Of a stretch of DNA of 64,000 bases, positions 36,560-45,338 are shown piece after piece (the stretch's first letter is position 1; each line of letters opens with the position of its first letter). The stretch covers positions 62,001 through 126,000 of the forward strand of contig NZ_BCXG01000005.1 in the NCBI RefSeq assembly GCF_001894985.1, written 5' to 3'. Both the position numbers and the translations under genes were made by a program. This DNA comes from Rhodococcus tukisamuensis NBRC 100609. GTDB taxonomy: Bacteria > Actinomycetota > Actinomycetes > Mycobacteriales > Mycobacteriaceae. Below the pieces are notes generated by a model that saw nothing but the letters and a program-made list of their open reading frames with translations, did not search any database and had not been told where the DNA came from.

Positions 36560-36970
36560 GTGAACGTCACCGTGTTCGGCGCCACCGGCGCGATCGGCCG
36601 ACTGGTCGTCGACAACTGCTCGAGCCGGGGCACACCGTCACCGCCTACGCCCGCAACCCCGCCAAGGTGCCCGAGCGGTGGGGCGAGCAGGTACGCGTGG
36701 TGATCGGCGCGATGGCCCGCACGTTCCTGCCCCGCGCCTACCGGGAGATGCTCGGAATGTCGAAGGCGGTCACCGAATCCGGGCTCGACGCGACCGTGGT
36801 GCGGTTCATCGCCCCCGCCCCCGCCGACGGTCCGGCGGCGGGCGTGCGGAAGGTCGGCTTCTTCGGCACCGACAGGATCGGCTGGAAGGTCACCCGCGCG
36901 GACATCGCGGCCTTCACCGCCGCCCAGGTCGACGGCGACCGCTACGTCGGCGCGGCACCGGCGATCGGCA
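36560..36970 (+). pseudogene. broken NAD(P)H-binding (NmrA-like) oxidoreductase
   Basis: From GTG 36560 the frame reads VTVFGATGAIGRLVVDN, the Rossmann start of NmrA-like atypical SDR proteins. Near 36614 one base appears lost: the sequence continues sensibly only in the next frame as LLEPGHTVTAYARNPAKV and on to about 36970. After VRVVIG the text jumps to the region normally about 80 residues further (MARTFLPRAYREML), an internal deletion, and the normal C-terminus is missing. The residual frame runs on antisense into the esterase gene. A clear decayed gene. Confidence 0.7.
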
Positions 36971-37004
36971 CTGACCTTCCCGGCGGCCGCCGACCTGTCG
37001 GCGA

Positions 37005-38057
37005 CTACGGCTGCATGCCCATCGAGCTGGCGAGCATCGGCCAGGAGTTGTGCAGGTCGTCCTGCCAGTAGCCCCACGAGTGGGTGCCCACCGGCCTGAA
37101 GTCGAACGTCGCCGGGATCTTCAACTCCGCCAACCGGTTCGCGAGGTTGTGGGTGCACATGTTCACAGCCGACTCGATGATGCCGCCGACGATCACCTGG
37201 TTGGCGAGCGTCGCCGGGCTCCCGTTGACCCCCGGGGCGTCGAGGGTCTCGTGGGGCCCGGGCAGGCCCGACCCCGAGGACACGTACAGCTGTGTGCCCC
37301 TCAGCTTCTCGGCGTTGACCACGGGGTCGTTGGCGACCCAGCCCGGACCGTCGAGCGGCCCCCACATGTTGGTGACGTCTCCCCCGCCTCGTCCCTCCAC
37401 GACGAGCTCGATGAAGGCCTGCCCCTCCGGGGTGCTGGTCTCGGCGCACCCGCTGTAGGCGCCCACACTCCGGTACAGGCCGGGTGCCGCGATGGCCAGG
37501 TTGAGCACGGAGGTGGCGGTCATCGAGATGGCGGCAATCGAATTGACGCCGTCGGTGCCGAACTCGGCGTCGACGATCGGCGGCAGCTCCTTGGTCAGGA
37601 AGGTCTGCCACTTGTTGCGGCCCAGTACCGGGTCGTCCTTCTCCCAGTCGGTGTAGTAGCTGAAGGCACCCTCGAGCGGCGTGACGACGTTCACGTTCTT
37701 GTCCTGGAAGAAGGACAACACGTCGGTCCGGTCCTGCCAGGTCGCGGTGTCCTCACCGCCGCCTGCACCGTTGAGCAGGTACAGCGTGGGCCGCGGGGCG
37801 CTGGTGTCCGCCGGCAGGATGACCTCGATCGGGATCGTGCGACCCATCGACGCCGAGTACACCTCGGCGGTCACCGTGCGGTCACCGTTCCTCGTCACCC
37901 CGGCGAGGTAGGACCCGGCCGCCGCCTGGATGACGGCGACGGTGCCCGGCGGGTGGTCCCCGGCCGCCGCGATCGCGGGAGTCAGCAGCATCGGCAGCAC
38001 CGACACCGTCAGCACCGCCGACGCCACCCGGCCGGGTCCACCTCGTCGAGTCCTCAT
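37005..38057 (-). CDS. secreted esterase of the mycolyltransferase (Ag85) family
   Basis: A 350-residue exported protein with signal peptide (about 1-32, ending AIAAAG). The family start SASMGRTIPIEVILPA, the LYLLNGAGG turn, the nucleophile serine in ISMTATS (Ser178) and the catalytic histidine in VGTHSWGYWQ are visible. Such enzymes transfer mycolates to trehalose or arabinogalactan. The nucleophile elbow lacks the usual glycine before Ser-Met, so activity may differ. ATG at 38057 has AAGGTG upstream. It lies 32 bases after the GH1 gene on the same strand. Confidence 0.88.
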   Translation of the reverse strand: MRTRRGGPGRVASAVLTVSVLPMLLTPAIAAAGDHPPGTVAVIQAAAGSYLAGVTRNGDRTVTAEVYSASMGRTIPIEVILPADTSAPRPTLYLLNGAGGGEDTATWQDRTDVLSFFQDKNVNVVTPLEGAFSYYTDWEKDDPVLGRNKWQTFLTKELPPIVDAEFGTDGVNSIAAISMTATSVLNLAIAAPGLYRSVGAYSGCAETSTPEGQAFIELVVEGRGGGDVTNMWGPLDGPGWVANDPVVNAEKLRGTQLYVSSGSGLPGPHETLDAPGVNGSPATLANQVIVGGIIESAVNMCTHNLANRLAELKIPATFDFRPVGTHSWGYWQDDLHNSWPMLASSMGMQP

Positions 38058-38089
38058 GCCCGCACCTTTCGACTCCTCGCGGGCGAAAC

Positions 38090-39469
38090 TCAGCGCTGCG
38101 CCGCGATCAGGTCCCGATACCAGTAGTACGAGTCCTTCGGCGTCCGCGCAAGGGTCTCGTAGTCGACGTGCACCAGCCCGAAGCGTTCCTGGTAGCCGGC
38201 CGCCCACTCGAAGTTGTCGAGAATCGACCACACGAAGTAGCCCCGCACGTCGACGCCGTCGTCGATCGCCCCGCGCAGCGCGACCAGGTGCTCGCGGTGG
38301 TAGTCGATCCGGTTCTCGTCCCGGACCCGCCCGTCCGCGTCCGGCGCGGCGTCGTGGAACGAGGCTCCGCTCTCGGTGATGTAGACCGGCGGCAGCGCGT
38401 CGCCGTAGCGGTCGGCGAAGATCCCGACGATCTCGCGCAGGCCCGCGGGCACGATCGGCCAGCCGAAGTCGGTGCGCTCGTAGCCCTCGAGGGCGACCGG
38501 CTGGAACGGCATGCCCGGCGGCAGGTCCACCTCGAGCACACCGGTGGAACCCGCGTCCGACGTCGGCGCCGCGATCACCGTCGGTTCGTAGTAGTTGATC
38601 CCGAACCAGTCCAGGGGCTGCGAGATGATCTTCAGGTCCTCCTCGACCGGCCCCTGCAGGATCGCCGCCAGCTCCTCGGCCGGGTAGCTGCCGCGCAGCA
38701 CCGGGTCCGCGAAGGTCCAGTTGACGATGTGGTCGTAGATGTCGGCGGCCTCGACGTCCGCCTCGGAGTCGCTGGCCGCGTGTACGGGCGCGTGGTTCGA
38801 CGCGATGCCGATGTTCGTGCACCCCGCCGCGCGCAGCGCCTGCACCGACAGGCCGTGCCCGAGCAGCTGGTGGTGCGCGGCCTGCAGCGCACCGAACCCC
38901 AGCTCCAGCCCGGGTGCGTGCACCCCGAGCGCGTGCCCGTAGAGGGTGTGCACCACCGGTTCGTTGAGCGGCATCCACATGTGGACCCGGTCCCCGAGCC
39001 GGCGGCCTACGATGTCGGCGTACTCGGCGAGACGCTGGGCGGTGTCTCGGCTGAGCCAGCCCCCGGCGTCCTGCAGCACCTGCGGGAGGTCCCAGTGGAA
39101 CAGCGTGACGGCGGGCTTGATGCCGGCCGCGCAGAGCTCGTCGACGACCCGGTCGTAGAAGTCCAGGCCGGCCTCGTTGACGGCGCCGCTGCCGGTCGGC
39201 TGCACCCGCGGCCACGACACCGACAGCCGGTACGAGTCCACCCCGAGCTCACGCATCAGCGCGACGTCCTCGCGGTAACGGTTGTAGTGGTCGATGGCCA
39301 CAGTGCCGGTCTCGCCGCGGACCACGGCGCCCGGGCGCTCGCAGAACTCGTCCCAGATCGAACGGCCCCGGCCGTCGGCGTCGACTGCGCCCTCGATCTG
39401 GAACGCGGCCGCGGCCACGCCCCACAGGAAGTCATGTGGGAAAGACGGATTCGTACCGGAAGCAATCAT
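38090..39469 (-). CDS. GH1 family beta-glucosidase
   Basis: A 459-residue (beta/alpha)8 retaining glycosidase with the N-terminal FLWGVAAAAFQIEGA signature, acid/base Glu170 in LNEP and nucleophile Glu366 in YITESG (more often ITENG). No signal peptide, so it cleaves imported beta-glucosides in the cytoplasm. The divergent MFS gene 98 bases away may import its substrate or export product. Homologues have the same length. Confidence 0.93.
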   Translation of the reverse strand: MIASGTNPSFPHDFLWGVAAAAFQIEGAVDADGRGRSIWDEFCERPGAVVRGETGTVAIDHYNRYREDVALMRELGVDSYRLSVSWPRVQPTGSGAVNEAGLDFYDRVVDELCAAGIKPAVTLFHWDLPQVLQDAGGWLSRDTAQRLAEYADIVGRRLGDRVHMWMPLNEPVVHTLYGHALGVHAPGLELGFGALQAAHHQLLGHGLSVQALRAAGCTNIGIASNHAPVHAASDSEADVEAADIYDHIVNWTFADPVLRGSYPAEELAAILQGPVEEDLKIISQPLDWFGINYYEPTVIAAPTSDAGSTGVLEVDLPPGMPFQPVALEGYERTDFGWPIVPAGLREIVGIFADRYGDALPPVYITESGASFHDAAPDADGRVRDENRIDYHREHLVALRGAIDDGVDVRGYFVWSILDNFEWAAGYQERFGLVHVDYETLARTPKDSYYWYRDLIAAQR

Positions 39470-39490
39470 CCGCCGAGTGTGCCCAATTGT

Positions 39491-39504
39491 TGGACAGGCG
39501 TCCA
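39491..39504. promoter_or_regulatory. possible operator between GH1 and MFS genes
   Basis: TGGAC-AGGC-GTCCA is a 5-base inverted repeat with a 4-base spacer, placed in the divergent gap. No regulator gene is adjacent. Confidence 0.25.
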
Positions 39505-39567
39505 GCCCGGTGTTTCAATTCGTCTACACACCGCCCGAACGGGCCCCGTCGAAAGCACCCCTCGCAC

Positions 39568-40794
39568 ATGACGCTTCCCACGCCCGACCGTGACTCGACG
39601 CCGCCCACACCCACCCAGCGCACGGCCCGCGTGTCCGCCTCGGTGGGGTTCGGCCTGCAGGGCTTCTTCCTGGCGGTCCTGCTCACCCAGCTCCCGCAGT
39701 TCAAGGACAAGTACGGCTTCGACGACACCACCATCGCCCTGGTCGTGGTGATGGCCTCGGTGATCGCGGGCGGCGGCAGCGTGCTCGCCGAGTACGTCGC
39801 GACCCGCACCAGCAGCAAGACCACCCTGCGCGCCGGACTCGCCGTGATCGCCGCGGCCGGGCTGGGCATCGCGCTCTCGCCCGGCACCGTCCCGTTCTTC
39901 GTCGGGTTCGCGGTGTACGGGATCGGCCTCGGCATGGTCGACGCGGCCACCAACATGCAGGCGGTCGCCATCCAGCGGTGCTACGGCCGCTCGATCCTCT
40001 CGTCCTTCCACGCCGTCTGGAGCGTCGGCGCGATCACCGGCGCCCTGTTCGTCTCGCTGTGCGAGGCACTCGACGTCAGCCTGCTGGTGTCGATCGCGCT
40101 GGCCAGCCTCGTCGTCGCCGGCGCGACCGCCGCCCTCGGACCCCGACTGCTCGTCACCGGATCCGAGGCCGAGGCGGAGCTCGAGGCGAGCAGCACGCCG
40201 CTGGTCATCCCGTGGCGGCCGTTCCTCGCGCTCGGCACCGCGATGGCCCTGTTCTTCGCCATCGACTTCAGCGTCGGGAACTGGTCGGCGCTCTACCTCA
40301 AGGACCTGCTGCTCTCGAGTTCGAGCACCGCGGCCCTGGCCGTCGCCGCCTACCAGGGCGCGGGACTGATCTCCCGGTTCACCGGCGACCACTGGGTGCG
40401 TCGCCACGGCGAGATCGCCGTCGTGCGGGTGGGCGCCACCATCGCCGCCCTCGGCCTGGTCGTCGTGGTGTTCGCGCACAGCCCGGCCGTCGCCATCGTC
40501 GGATTCCTCGTCGTCGGACTCGGCGCCCCCGTCATCGCGCCGCTGTGTTTCAGCGCCGCCGGCAGGCTGGCACCGCCGGAGCAGACGGACGCGGTCATCG
40601 CGCGCCTGAACCTGTTCAACTACGCGGGCACGATCATCGGCGGCGGCGTCGTCGGAGGCATCGCGGCCATGACGGATCTGCGAGTCGGTTTCGCGGTTCC
40701 GCTGGTGTTCGCCGTCGCGCTGATCTTCCTGGCGCCGGCCTTCCACCCGAACCGCGCGACGACGGAGCCGAGCCAGCCCGACCGCGTCGGCTAG
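39568..40794 (+). CDS. MFS transporter
   Basis: A 408-residue membrane protein with about twelve hydrophobic segments. A loop 2-3 motif-A equivalent (EYVATRTSSKTTLRAG) and the GLGMVDAATNMQAVAIQ helix suggest the fucose permease/FHS-like branch, which carries sugars or aromatic compounds. ATG at 39568 begins MTLPTPDRDST; the longer in-frame extension overlaps the GH1 start and is not used. Ordinary length and codon use. Confidence 0.88.
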   Translation: MTLPTPDRDSTPPTPTQRTARVSASVGFGLQGFFLAVLLTQLPQFKDKYGFDDTTIALVVVMASVIAGGGSVLAEYVATRTSSKTTLRAGLAVIAAAGLGIALSPGTVPFFVGFAVYGIGLGMVDAATNMQAVAIQRCYGRSILSSFHAVWSVGAITGALFVSLCEALDVSLLVSIALASLVVAGATAALGPRLLVTGSEAEAELEASSTPLVIPWRPFLALGTAMALFFAIDFSVGNWSALYLKDLLLSSSSTAALAVAAYQGAGLISRFTGDHWVRRHGEIAVVRVGATIAALGLVVVVFAHSPAVAIVGFLVVGLGAPVIAPLCFSAAGRLAPPEQTDAVIARLNLFNYAGTIIGGGVVGGIAAMTDLRVGFAVPLVFAVALIFLAPAFHPNRATTEPSQPDRVG

Positions 40795-40823
40795 TCGTTC
40801 CCCGGTAGTGGTTGACTAGGGCC

Positions 40824-41279
40824 ATGCCAAACTGGGGATGGCTGATTGCCGTACTGATACTCGTGGACATCGCGGTGCTGACCGCATGGTTGGTCGGCCG
40901 GCGCAGGCCGCGCAGCGGCGCCCGCACACCCTCCACGTGGGTCGCGGGACTCGACAACGAGACCCGCGACCGGATCGAACGTCTGGTCGCCGATCACAAG
41001 CGGATGCACGCCATCCGAGTCCTGCAGGAACGCACCGGGCTCGGGCTCTCCGACGCCAAGGCGGCGATCGACGCCATCGTCCGCGGCGAGTGGATCCCCA
41101 CCGCCGGACCCGACGCCCTTCCCCCGACACCCGGCACTCGCACCGGCAAGTGGTCGGACCTCGAGCCCGCCCTGCGCACCCTCAAGGACGAGGGCAAGTC
41201 CGCCAAGGCGATCGCCATCCTGCGGGACACCACCGGGATGAGCCTGCAGGAAGCCAAACAGGCGGTGGACCGGCTGTGA
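40824..41279 (+). CDS. membrane-anchored protein with two L7/L12-like C-terminal repeats
   Basis: A 151-residue protein: one N-terminal helix (about 4-25), then two copies of a motif that matches the ribosomal L7/L12 C-terminal domain, RMHAIRVLQERTGLGLSDAK (about 60-79) and SAKAIAILRDTTGMSLQEAK (about 126-145). In L7/L12 this surface binds translation GTPases. Function here is unknown. Its stop overlaps the GNAT gene start by 4 bases. Not a ribosomal protein because of the membrane anchor and duplicated partial fold. Confidence 0.8.
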   Translation: MPNWGWLIAVLILVDIAVLTAWLVGRRRPRSGARTPSTWVAGLDNETRDRIERLVADHKRMHAIRVLQERTGLGLSDAKAAIDAIVRGEWIPTAGPDALPPTPGTRTGKWSDLEPALRTLKDEGKSAKAIAILRDTTGMSLQEAKQAVDRL

Positions 41280-41812
41280 GTCTCACCGTCACCCGGGCGA
41301 CCGCCGCGGACGCTCCCGGCCTGGCATCGGTTGCCGCCGCGACCTTTCCGCTCGCCTGCCCGCCCGGTGTCACCGAGGCCGACATCGAGGCCTTCCTCAC
41401 CGACGTGCTGTCCGCGCGGCGGTTCGCCGAGTACGTCGAGTCGCCGGAGCGGACCGTGCTCAAGGCCGTCGACGCGGACGGCCTGGCCGGGTACGCGATG
41501 CTGGTGGACGGCCTGCCCGAGGACGACGACGTCCGCGCAGTGGTGTCCGTGCTGCCGACCGTCGAGATCAGCAAGCTGTACGTGCTGCCGAACCGGCATG
41601 GCGGCAACGTCTCGCACCGGCTGATGGCGACCGCCCTCGACCATGCCCGGACCGGGGGTGCGGCCGGGGTGTGGCTGGGCGTCAACCAGGAGAACCTGCG
41701 CGCCCAGCGGTTCTACGCGAAGTCCGGTTTCGAGCGGGTCGGCACCAAGCGGTTCCGGGTCGGCGACCAGCTGCACGAGGACTTCGTGATGCAGCTCCGC
41801 CTGGACGACTGA
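41276..41812 (+). CDS. GNAT family N-acetyltransferase
   Basis: A 178-residue acetyltransferase with strand 4 ISKLYVLPNRHGGNVSHRLM containing a weakened acetyl-CoA pyrophosphate loop (RHGGNV for Q/RxxGxG/A) and ARTGGAAGVWLGVNQENLRAQRFYAKSGFERVG. It fits Rv2669 by position. Acceptor unknown. GTG start overlaps the L7/L12-like stop as GTGA. Confidence 0.88.
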   Translation: MSLTVTRATAADAPGLASVAAATFPLACPPGVTEADIEAFLTDVLSARRFAEYVESPERTVLKAVDADGLAGYAMLVDGLPEDDDVRAVVSVLPTVEISKLYVLPNRHGGNVSHRLMATALDHARTGGAAGVWLGVNQENLRAQRFYAKSGFERVGTKRFRVGDQLHEDFVMQLRLDD

Positions 41813-41850
41813 CGACGCCGTCCCTGGAAGGGCACCCCGGCAACAAGACA

Positions 41851-41886
41851 GCTCCGGCACCAGAACTTCGATTCTGGTGCCGGAGC
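41851..41886. terminator. bidirectional terminator between GNAT and zapE
   Basis: A perfect 15-base-pair stem (41851-41865 with 41872-41886) around CTTCGA, between convergent stops. Confidence 0.75.
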
Positions 41887-41908
41887 GCTCGTGTGTGTAG
41901 CGGACGGA

Positions 41909-42922
41909 CTAGGCCGCGACCTCGAAACGCGAGAGCGCGAGCAGCCGGGAGGTGGCGCGCAGGTATTTCTTGCGGTAGCCGCCGGCCAGCATCTCGGGGG
42001 TGAAGATCTCGTCGAGCTTGGCGCCGGACACCGTGACCGGGATGTTGGCGTCGTACAGCCGGTCCGCGAGGACCACCAGGCGCAGGGCCACCGACTGGTC
42101 GGTGGCGGCATGCACGCCGCTGACGAACACCGCGGGCACGTCCGCGATCAGCTTGTTGTAGCGCGACGGATGCAGCGTGCTCAGGTGCGCGCACAGCTCG
42201 TCGAAGTTGTCCAGGGTGGCACCGGGGATCTCCTCGGCCCGCTCGACGAGCGACTCCTCCGAGATGGGCTCCGGTGCGGGCGGCAGGTCGCGGTGCCGGT
42301 AGTCGGGGCCGTCGACGCGGATGGTCTCGAAGATCGACCCGAGCTTCTTGATCTCGCGCAGGAAGTCCTGCGCGGCGAAGCGGCCCTCGCCGAGCTGGCC
42401 GGGCAGGGTGTTGGACGTCGCCACGATGGACACGCCGCGCGCCGACAGCTCGGTGAGCAGACGCGAGACGAGCATGGTGTCGCCCGGATCGTCGAGCTCG
42501 AACTCGTCGATACACAGCACGCTGTGACCGGACAGCTGCTCGACGGCGTTGTTGAAGCCGAGCGCGCCGACCACGTGAGTGAGCTCGACGAACGTGCCGA
42601 ACGCCTTGGGGCTGGGCACACTGTGGAAGATCGACGCCAGCAGGTGGGTCTTGCCGACACCGAAGCCGCCGTCGAGGTACAGGCCGGCGCCGCTGGCCTG
42701 GGCCTTCTTGCCGAACAGTCCGCGACGGCCGCCGGCGCGGATCTTCGCGACCTTGCCGGCGAACTCCTCGGCCTTGCGGACCGCGGCGGCCTGGCTCGGC
42801 TCGTCGGGATCGGGAATGTAGGAGCCGAAGCTCACGTCATTGAACATCGCAGGCGGGACCATTTGCGCGATCAACTGGTCGGCGAGGACCACCGGACTGC
42901 GATCAACAAGACGTTCGGGCAT
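41909..42922 (-). CDS. zapE: cell division protein ZapE / AFG1-like ATPase
   Basis: A 337-residue P-loop ATPase: Walker A GGFGVGKTHL (about 85-94), Walker B VLCIDEFEL, sensor SIVATSN. Matches Rv2670c. ZapE in E. coli acts at the Z-ring; the eukaryotic relative AFG1 works in mitochondria. Its start faces the RibD-like gene with only 34 bases between, so promoters must overlap. Confidence 0.9.
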   Translation of the reverse strand: MPERLVDRSPVVLADQLIAQMVPPAMFNDVSFGSYIPDPDEPSQAAAVRKAEEFAGKVAKIRAGGRRGLFGKKAQASGAGLYLDGGFGVGKTHLLASIFHSVPSPKAFGTFVELTHVVGALGFNNAVEQLSGHSVLCIDEFELDDPGDTMLVSRLLTELSARGVSIVATSNTLPGQLGEGRFAAQDFLREIKKLGSIFETIRVDGPDYRHRDLPPAPEPISEESLVERAEEIPGATLDNFDELCAHLSTLHPSRYNKLIADVPAVFVSGVHAATDQSVALRLVVLADRLYDANIPVTVSGAKLDEIFTPEMLAGGYRKKYLRATSRLLALSRFEVAA

Positions 42923-42956
42923 GCGGCAAGCGTATCGACGTGCTGTTATCTCTCCT

Positions 42957-43712
42957 ATGCACCACCTCGATAATGGGACCTACTTCACACCGCTCGACGA
43001 CGACGCGCTCCGCGACCTGTACCGTGGTCCGGCCGACCTCGAGACGCCCTGGGTCCGGTCGAACTTCGTCGCCAGCATCGACGGTGCGGTGTCCGCGAAC
43101 GGCACCTCCGGCGGGCTGGGCACACCCGCGGACCGGCGCCTGTTCACCATCCTGCGCGAGCTGGCGGACGTGGTCCTCGTCGGCGCGGGAACCGTCCGCG
43201 CGGAGAACTACGGCGGGGCCCGCACCGGCGACGACGCCCGGACCCGGCGCCGCGGCCGCGGGCAGTCCGACACCCCGCCGATCGCGGTGGTCACCGCCGG
43301 CGCCAACCTCGACCCCGGCTCGCGGCTGCTGACCGACACCGTCGTTGCGCCGCTGATCCTCACCTGCGCCGCCGCCCCGGCCGCCCGCAAGGACGCGCTC
43401 GCCGCGGCGGGCGCCCGGGTGTTCGAGATCGGGGACGACGCCGTACCCAGTCGGGCGATCCTCGACACGCTCGGCGGCCTGGGCCTGCACCGGGTGCTGT
43501 GCGAGGGCGGGCCGGCACTGTTCGGTCAGTTGCTCGGCGACGACGCCGTCGACGAGTTGTGCCTGACCACCGCCCCGATGCTCGTCGCGGGCGCGGCGGG
43601 CCGCATCGCGACCTCGCCGCGGGCGGTCGCCACCCCGATGCGACGGGCCCACCTGCTCGGCGACGACGACGGCACCGTGCTGACCCGATGGGTGCGCGAG
43701 CGGCCCCGCTGA
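42957..43712 (+). CDS. RibD C-terminal domain (dihydrofolate-reductase-like) protein
   Basis: A 251-residue protein consisting of the pyrimidine-reductase fold only: WVRSNFVASIDGAVSANGTSG, the LVGAGTVRAENY loop, and LHRVLCEGGPALFGQLL. The deaminase half of full-length RibD is absent. Its M. tuberculosis counterpart Rv2671 has been studied as a RibD-like enzyme able to substitute for dihydrofolate reductase. Exact substrate unsettled here. ATG 42957 opens close to zapE. Confidence 0.85.
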   Translation: MHHLDNGTYFTPLDDDALRDLYRGPADLETPWVRSNFVASIDGAVSANGTSGGLGTPADRRLFTILRELADVVLVGAGTVRAENYGGARTGDDARTRRRGRGQSDTPPIAVVTAGANLDPGSRLLTDTVVAPLILTCAAAPAARKDALAAAGARVFEIGDDAVPSRAILDTLGGLGLHRVLCEGGPALFGQLLGDDAVDELCLTTAPMLVAGAAGRIATSPRAVATPMRRAHLLGDDDGTVLTRWVRERPR

Positions 43713-43734
43713 TCGACCTGGCAGGCTGTCGGGC

Positions 43735-45288
43735 ATGCGCCGAACTGGTCTGCTCGCATTGGTTCTCGCGTTCTGCTGCGCGTGCGGGGCCGGACCGAGC
43801 GTGCGGCCCGACGTGGCCGTGGTCGAGCACCACGTCGACGCGACCACCACCTCCGCCGAGCCCGTCGACGCCCCCGCGGAGCTGCAGCCACCCGTGCACG
43901 ACCTCAGCTGGGAGGACTGCACCCGCACCACCCTCGACACGCTCGGGCTCGGCGCCGGACCGGTCGGACTGGTCCTGGACTGCGCCCAGCTGCCCGCGCC
44001 GATCGACCCGACCGGGGACATCCCCGGCACCTTCCTGCTCGGCGCCATGCGGGCCCGGCTCCCCCAGACGCCCACGGACGTCGCCCCGCTGGTGCTGACC
44101 TCGGGCGCCGAGCGGTCCTCGACCGGCACGCTGGCCGCCCTGGCGGCGGGGCCGATCGGGACGCTGCTCTCGTCCCGGCCGGTGGTGGCCGTCGACCGCC
44201 GCGGCATCGGATCGTCCACCCTGATCGAGTGCATCACCCCGGCGCTGCGTCGTGAGATGGTCGACCTGGGCCAGTTCTCCACGCCCGCCGCCGGTGGCGA
44301 CTCCGCGGACGTCGTGATGGCGCTCGGCCGAGACGCGACCACCGAGTGCACCGACTTCCTGCAGCCGCAGGAGATGGCCTTCGACGCCGCCCACTCCGCC
44401 GACGACCTCGAGCAGCTACGCACGCTGTGGGGCGTCGACCGGCTCGCGCTGCTCACCACCGGCACGGGCGCCGACGTCGGGCTGGCCTACGCCGACCAGC
44501 ACCCCGACGCCGTGGGCCGGCTGGTCCTGGACTCCCCCGGCGCCGTGCGCACCGACGCCGTCACCGCGACGCAGGGCGTGCTGGCGGGCCGGGAGGCGGC
44601 CCTGTCCGCCTTCGCCCGCCAGTGCGCCGCGCTGGCGTGCGCGCTCGGCCCCGACCCGCACGCCGCGGTCGTCGACCTGACCCGCCGCGCCGCCGCCGGC
44701 GAACTCGGGCCGGTCTCCTCGAACGCGCTGCTGACCGCGCTGCGCGAGTTCCTCGGGTCGCCGCGCGGCGACCAGCAGTCCCGGATCCGGGAGTTCGCAG
44801 ACATCCTCGCCGCCGCCGGGACCGGCGACACCGCGGGCCTGGAACGGGTCGTGGACGACGCGATCGCCGCGACCGACTCCGACGGCCAGTTCGTGGCGCG
44901 CTGCTCGGACGGCACCGGGTGGCCGACCCCCGGCCGGGCCCGAGAGCTGCGGCGTAGCTGGGGCGAGCAGTTCCCGGTGTTCGGCGCCGACGCCGCCCTC
45001 GCGCTGCTGCTGTGCGCGTCGTGGCCGACGACCCCACCGCCGCAGATGCCCGCGACCCTCGACCTCGGCGTGCTCACCCTCGCCGGCGCCGCGGACCCGG
45101 TGGCCGGAAATGCCGGTGTCAACACGGTGACCGGTGCCGTGGCCGCCGCGGGGGCGCGCACCTCGACGCGAGCGTGGCTGGGCAGTGGGCACTCGGTGAC
45201 CCCGCACTCGCAGTGCGGCCAGGCGGCCGTCGTCGGGTACGTCGACGACGGAGTCCTGCCGCCGGACGGCGGCGCCTGCCCCGGCTGA
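43735..45288 (+). CDS. TAP-like alpha/beta-hydrolase lipoprotein lacking the usual nucleophile
   Basis: A 517-residue exported protein: signal peptide with Cys-rich end (AFCCACG), then an alpha/beta-hydrolase of the tripeptidyl aminopeptidase family with the TAP C-terminal domain. Aspartate in LAGAADPVAGN and histidine in GSGHSV are in place, but the expected serine of the elbow (G-x-S-Y-G...Y-A) falls on Gly243 within TTGTGADVGLAYA, so it may be inactive as a hydrolase. Corresponds to Rv2672. It follows the RibD-like gene by 22 bases. Confidence 0.8.
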   Translation: MRRTGLLALVLAFCCACGAGPSVRPDVAVVEHHVDATTTSAEPVDAPAELQPPVHDLSWEDCTRTTLDTLGLGAGPVGLVLDCAQLPAPIDPTGDIPGTFLLGAMRARLPQTPTDVAPLVLTSGAERSSTGTLAALAAGPIGTLLSSRPVVAVDRRGIGSSTLIECITPALRREMVDLGQFSTPAAGGDSADVVMALGRDATTECTDFLQPQEMAFDAAHSADDLEQLRTLWGVDRLALLTTGTGADVGLAYADQHPDAVGRLVLDSPGAVRTDAVTATQGVLAGREAALSAFARQCAALACALGPDPHAAVVDLTRRAAAGELGPVSSNALLTALREFLGSPRGDQQSRIREFADILAAAGTGDTAGLERVVDDAIAATDSDGQFVARCSDGTGWPTPGRARELRRSWGEQFPVFGADAALALLLCASWPTTPPPQMPATLDLGVLTLAGAADPVAGNAGVNTVTGAVAAAGARTSTRAWLGSGHSVTPHSQCGQAAVVGYVDDGVLPPDGGACPG

Positions 45289-45338
45289 GCTGGGAGTGTC
45301 CCGCCCGAGCGGACACCTCGCCGGTGTACCGTGCCACG

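Noticed and set aside
39491-39504. LacI-family operator controlling the beta-glucosidase
   Set aside because: The inverted repeat is only 5 bases per arm and no LacI-type gene is present; kept as a weak feature only.
40824-41279. Ribosomal protein L7/L12 (rplL)
   Set aside because: It has a transmembrane start, two partial copies and no N-terminal dimerisation domain, and is not next to rplJ.
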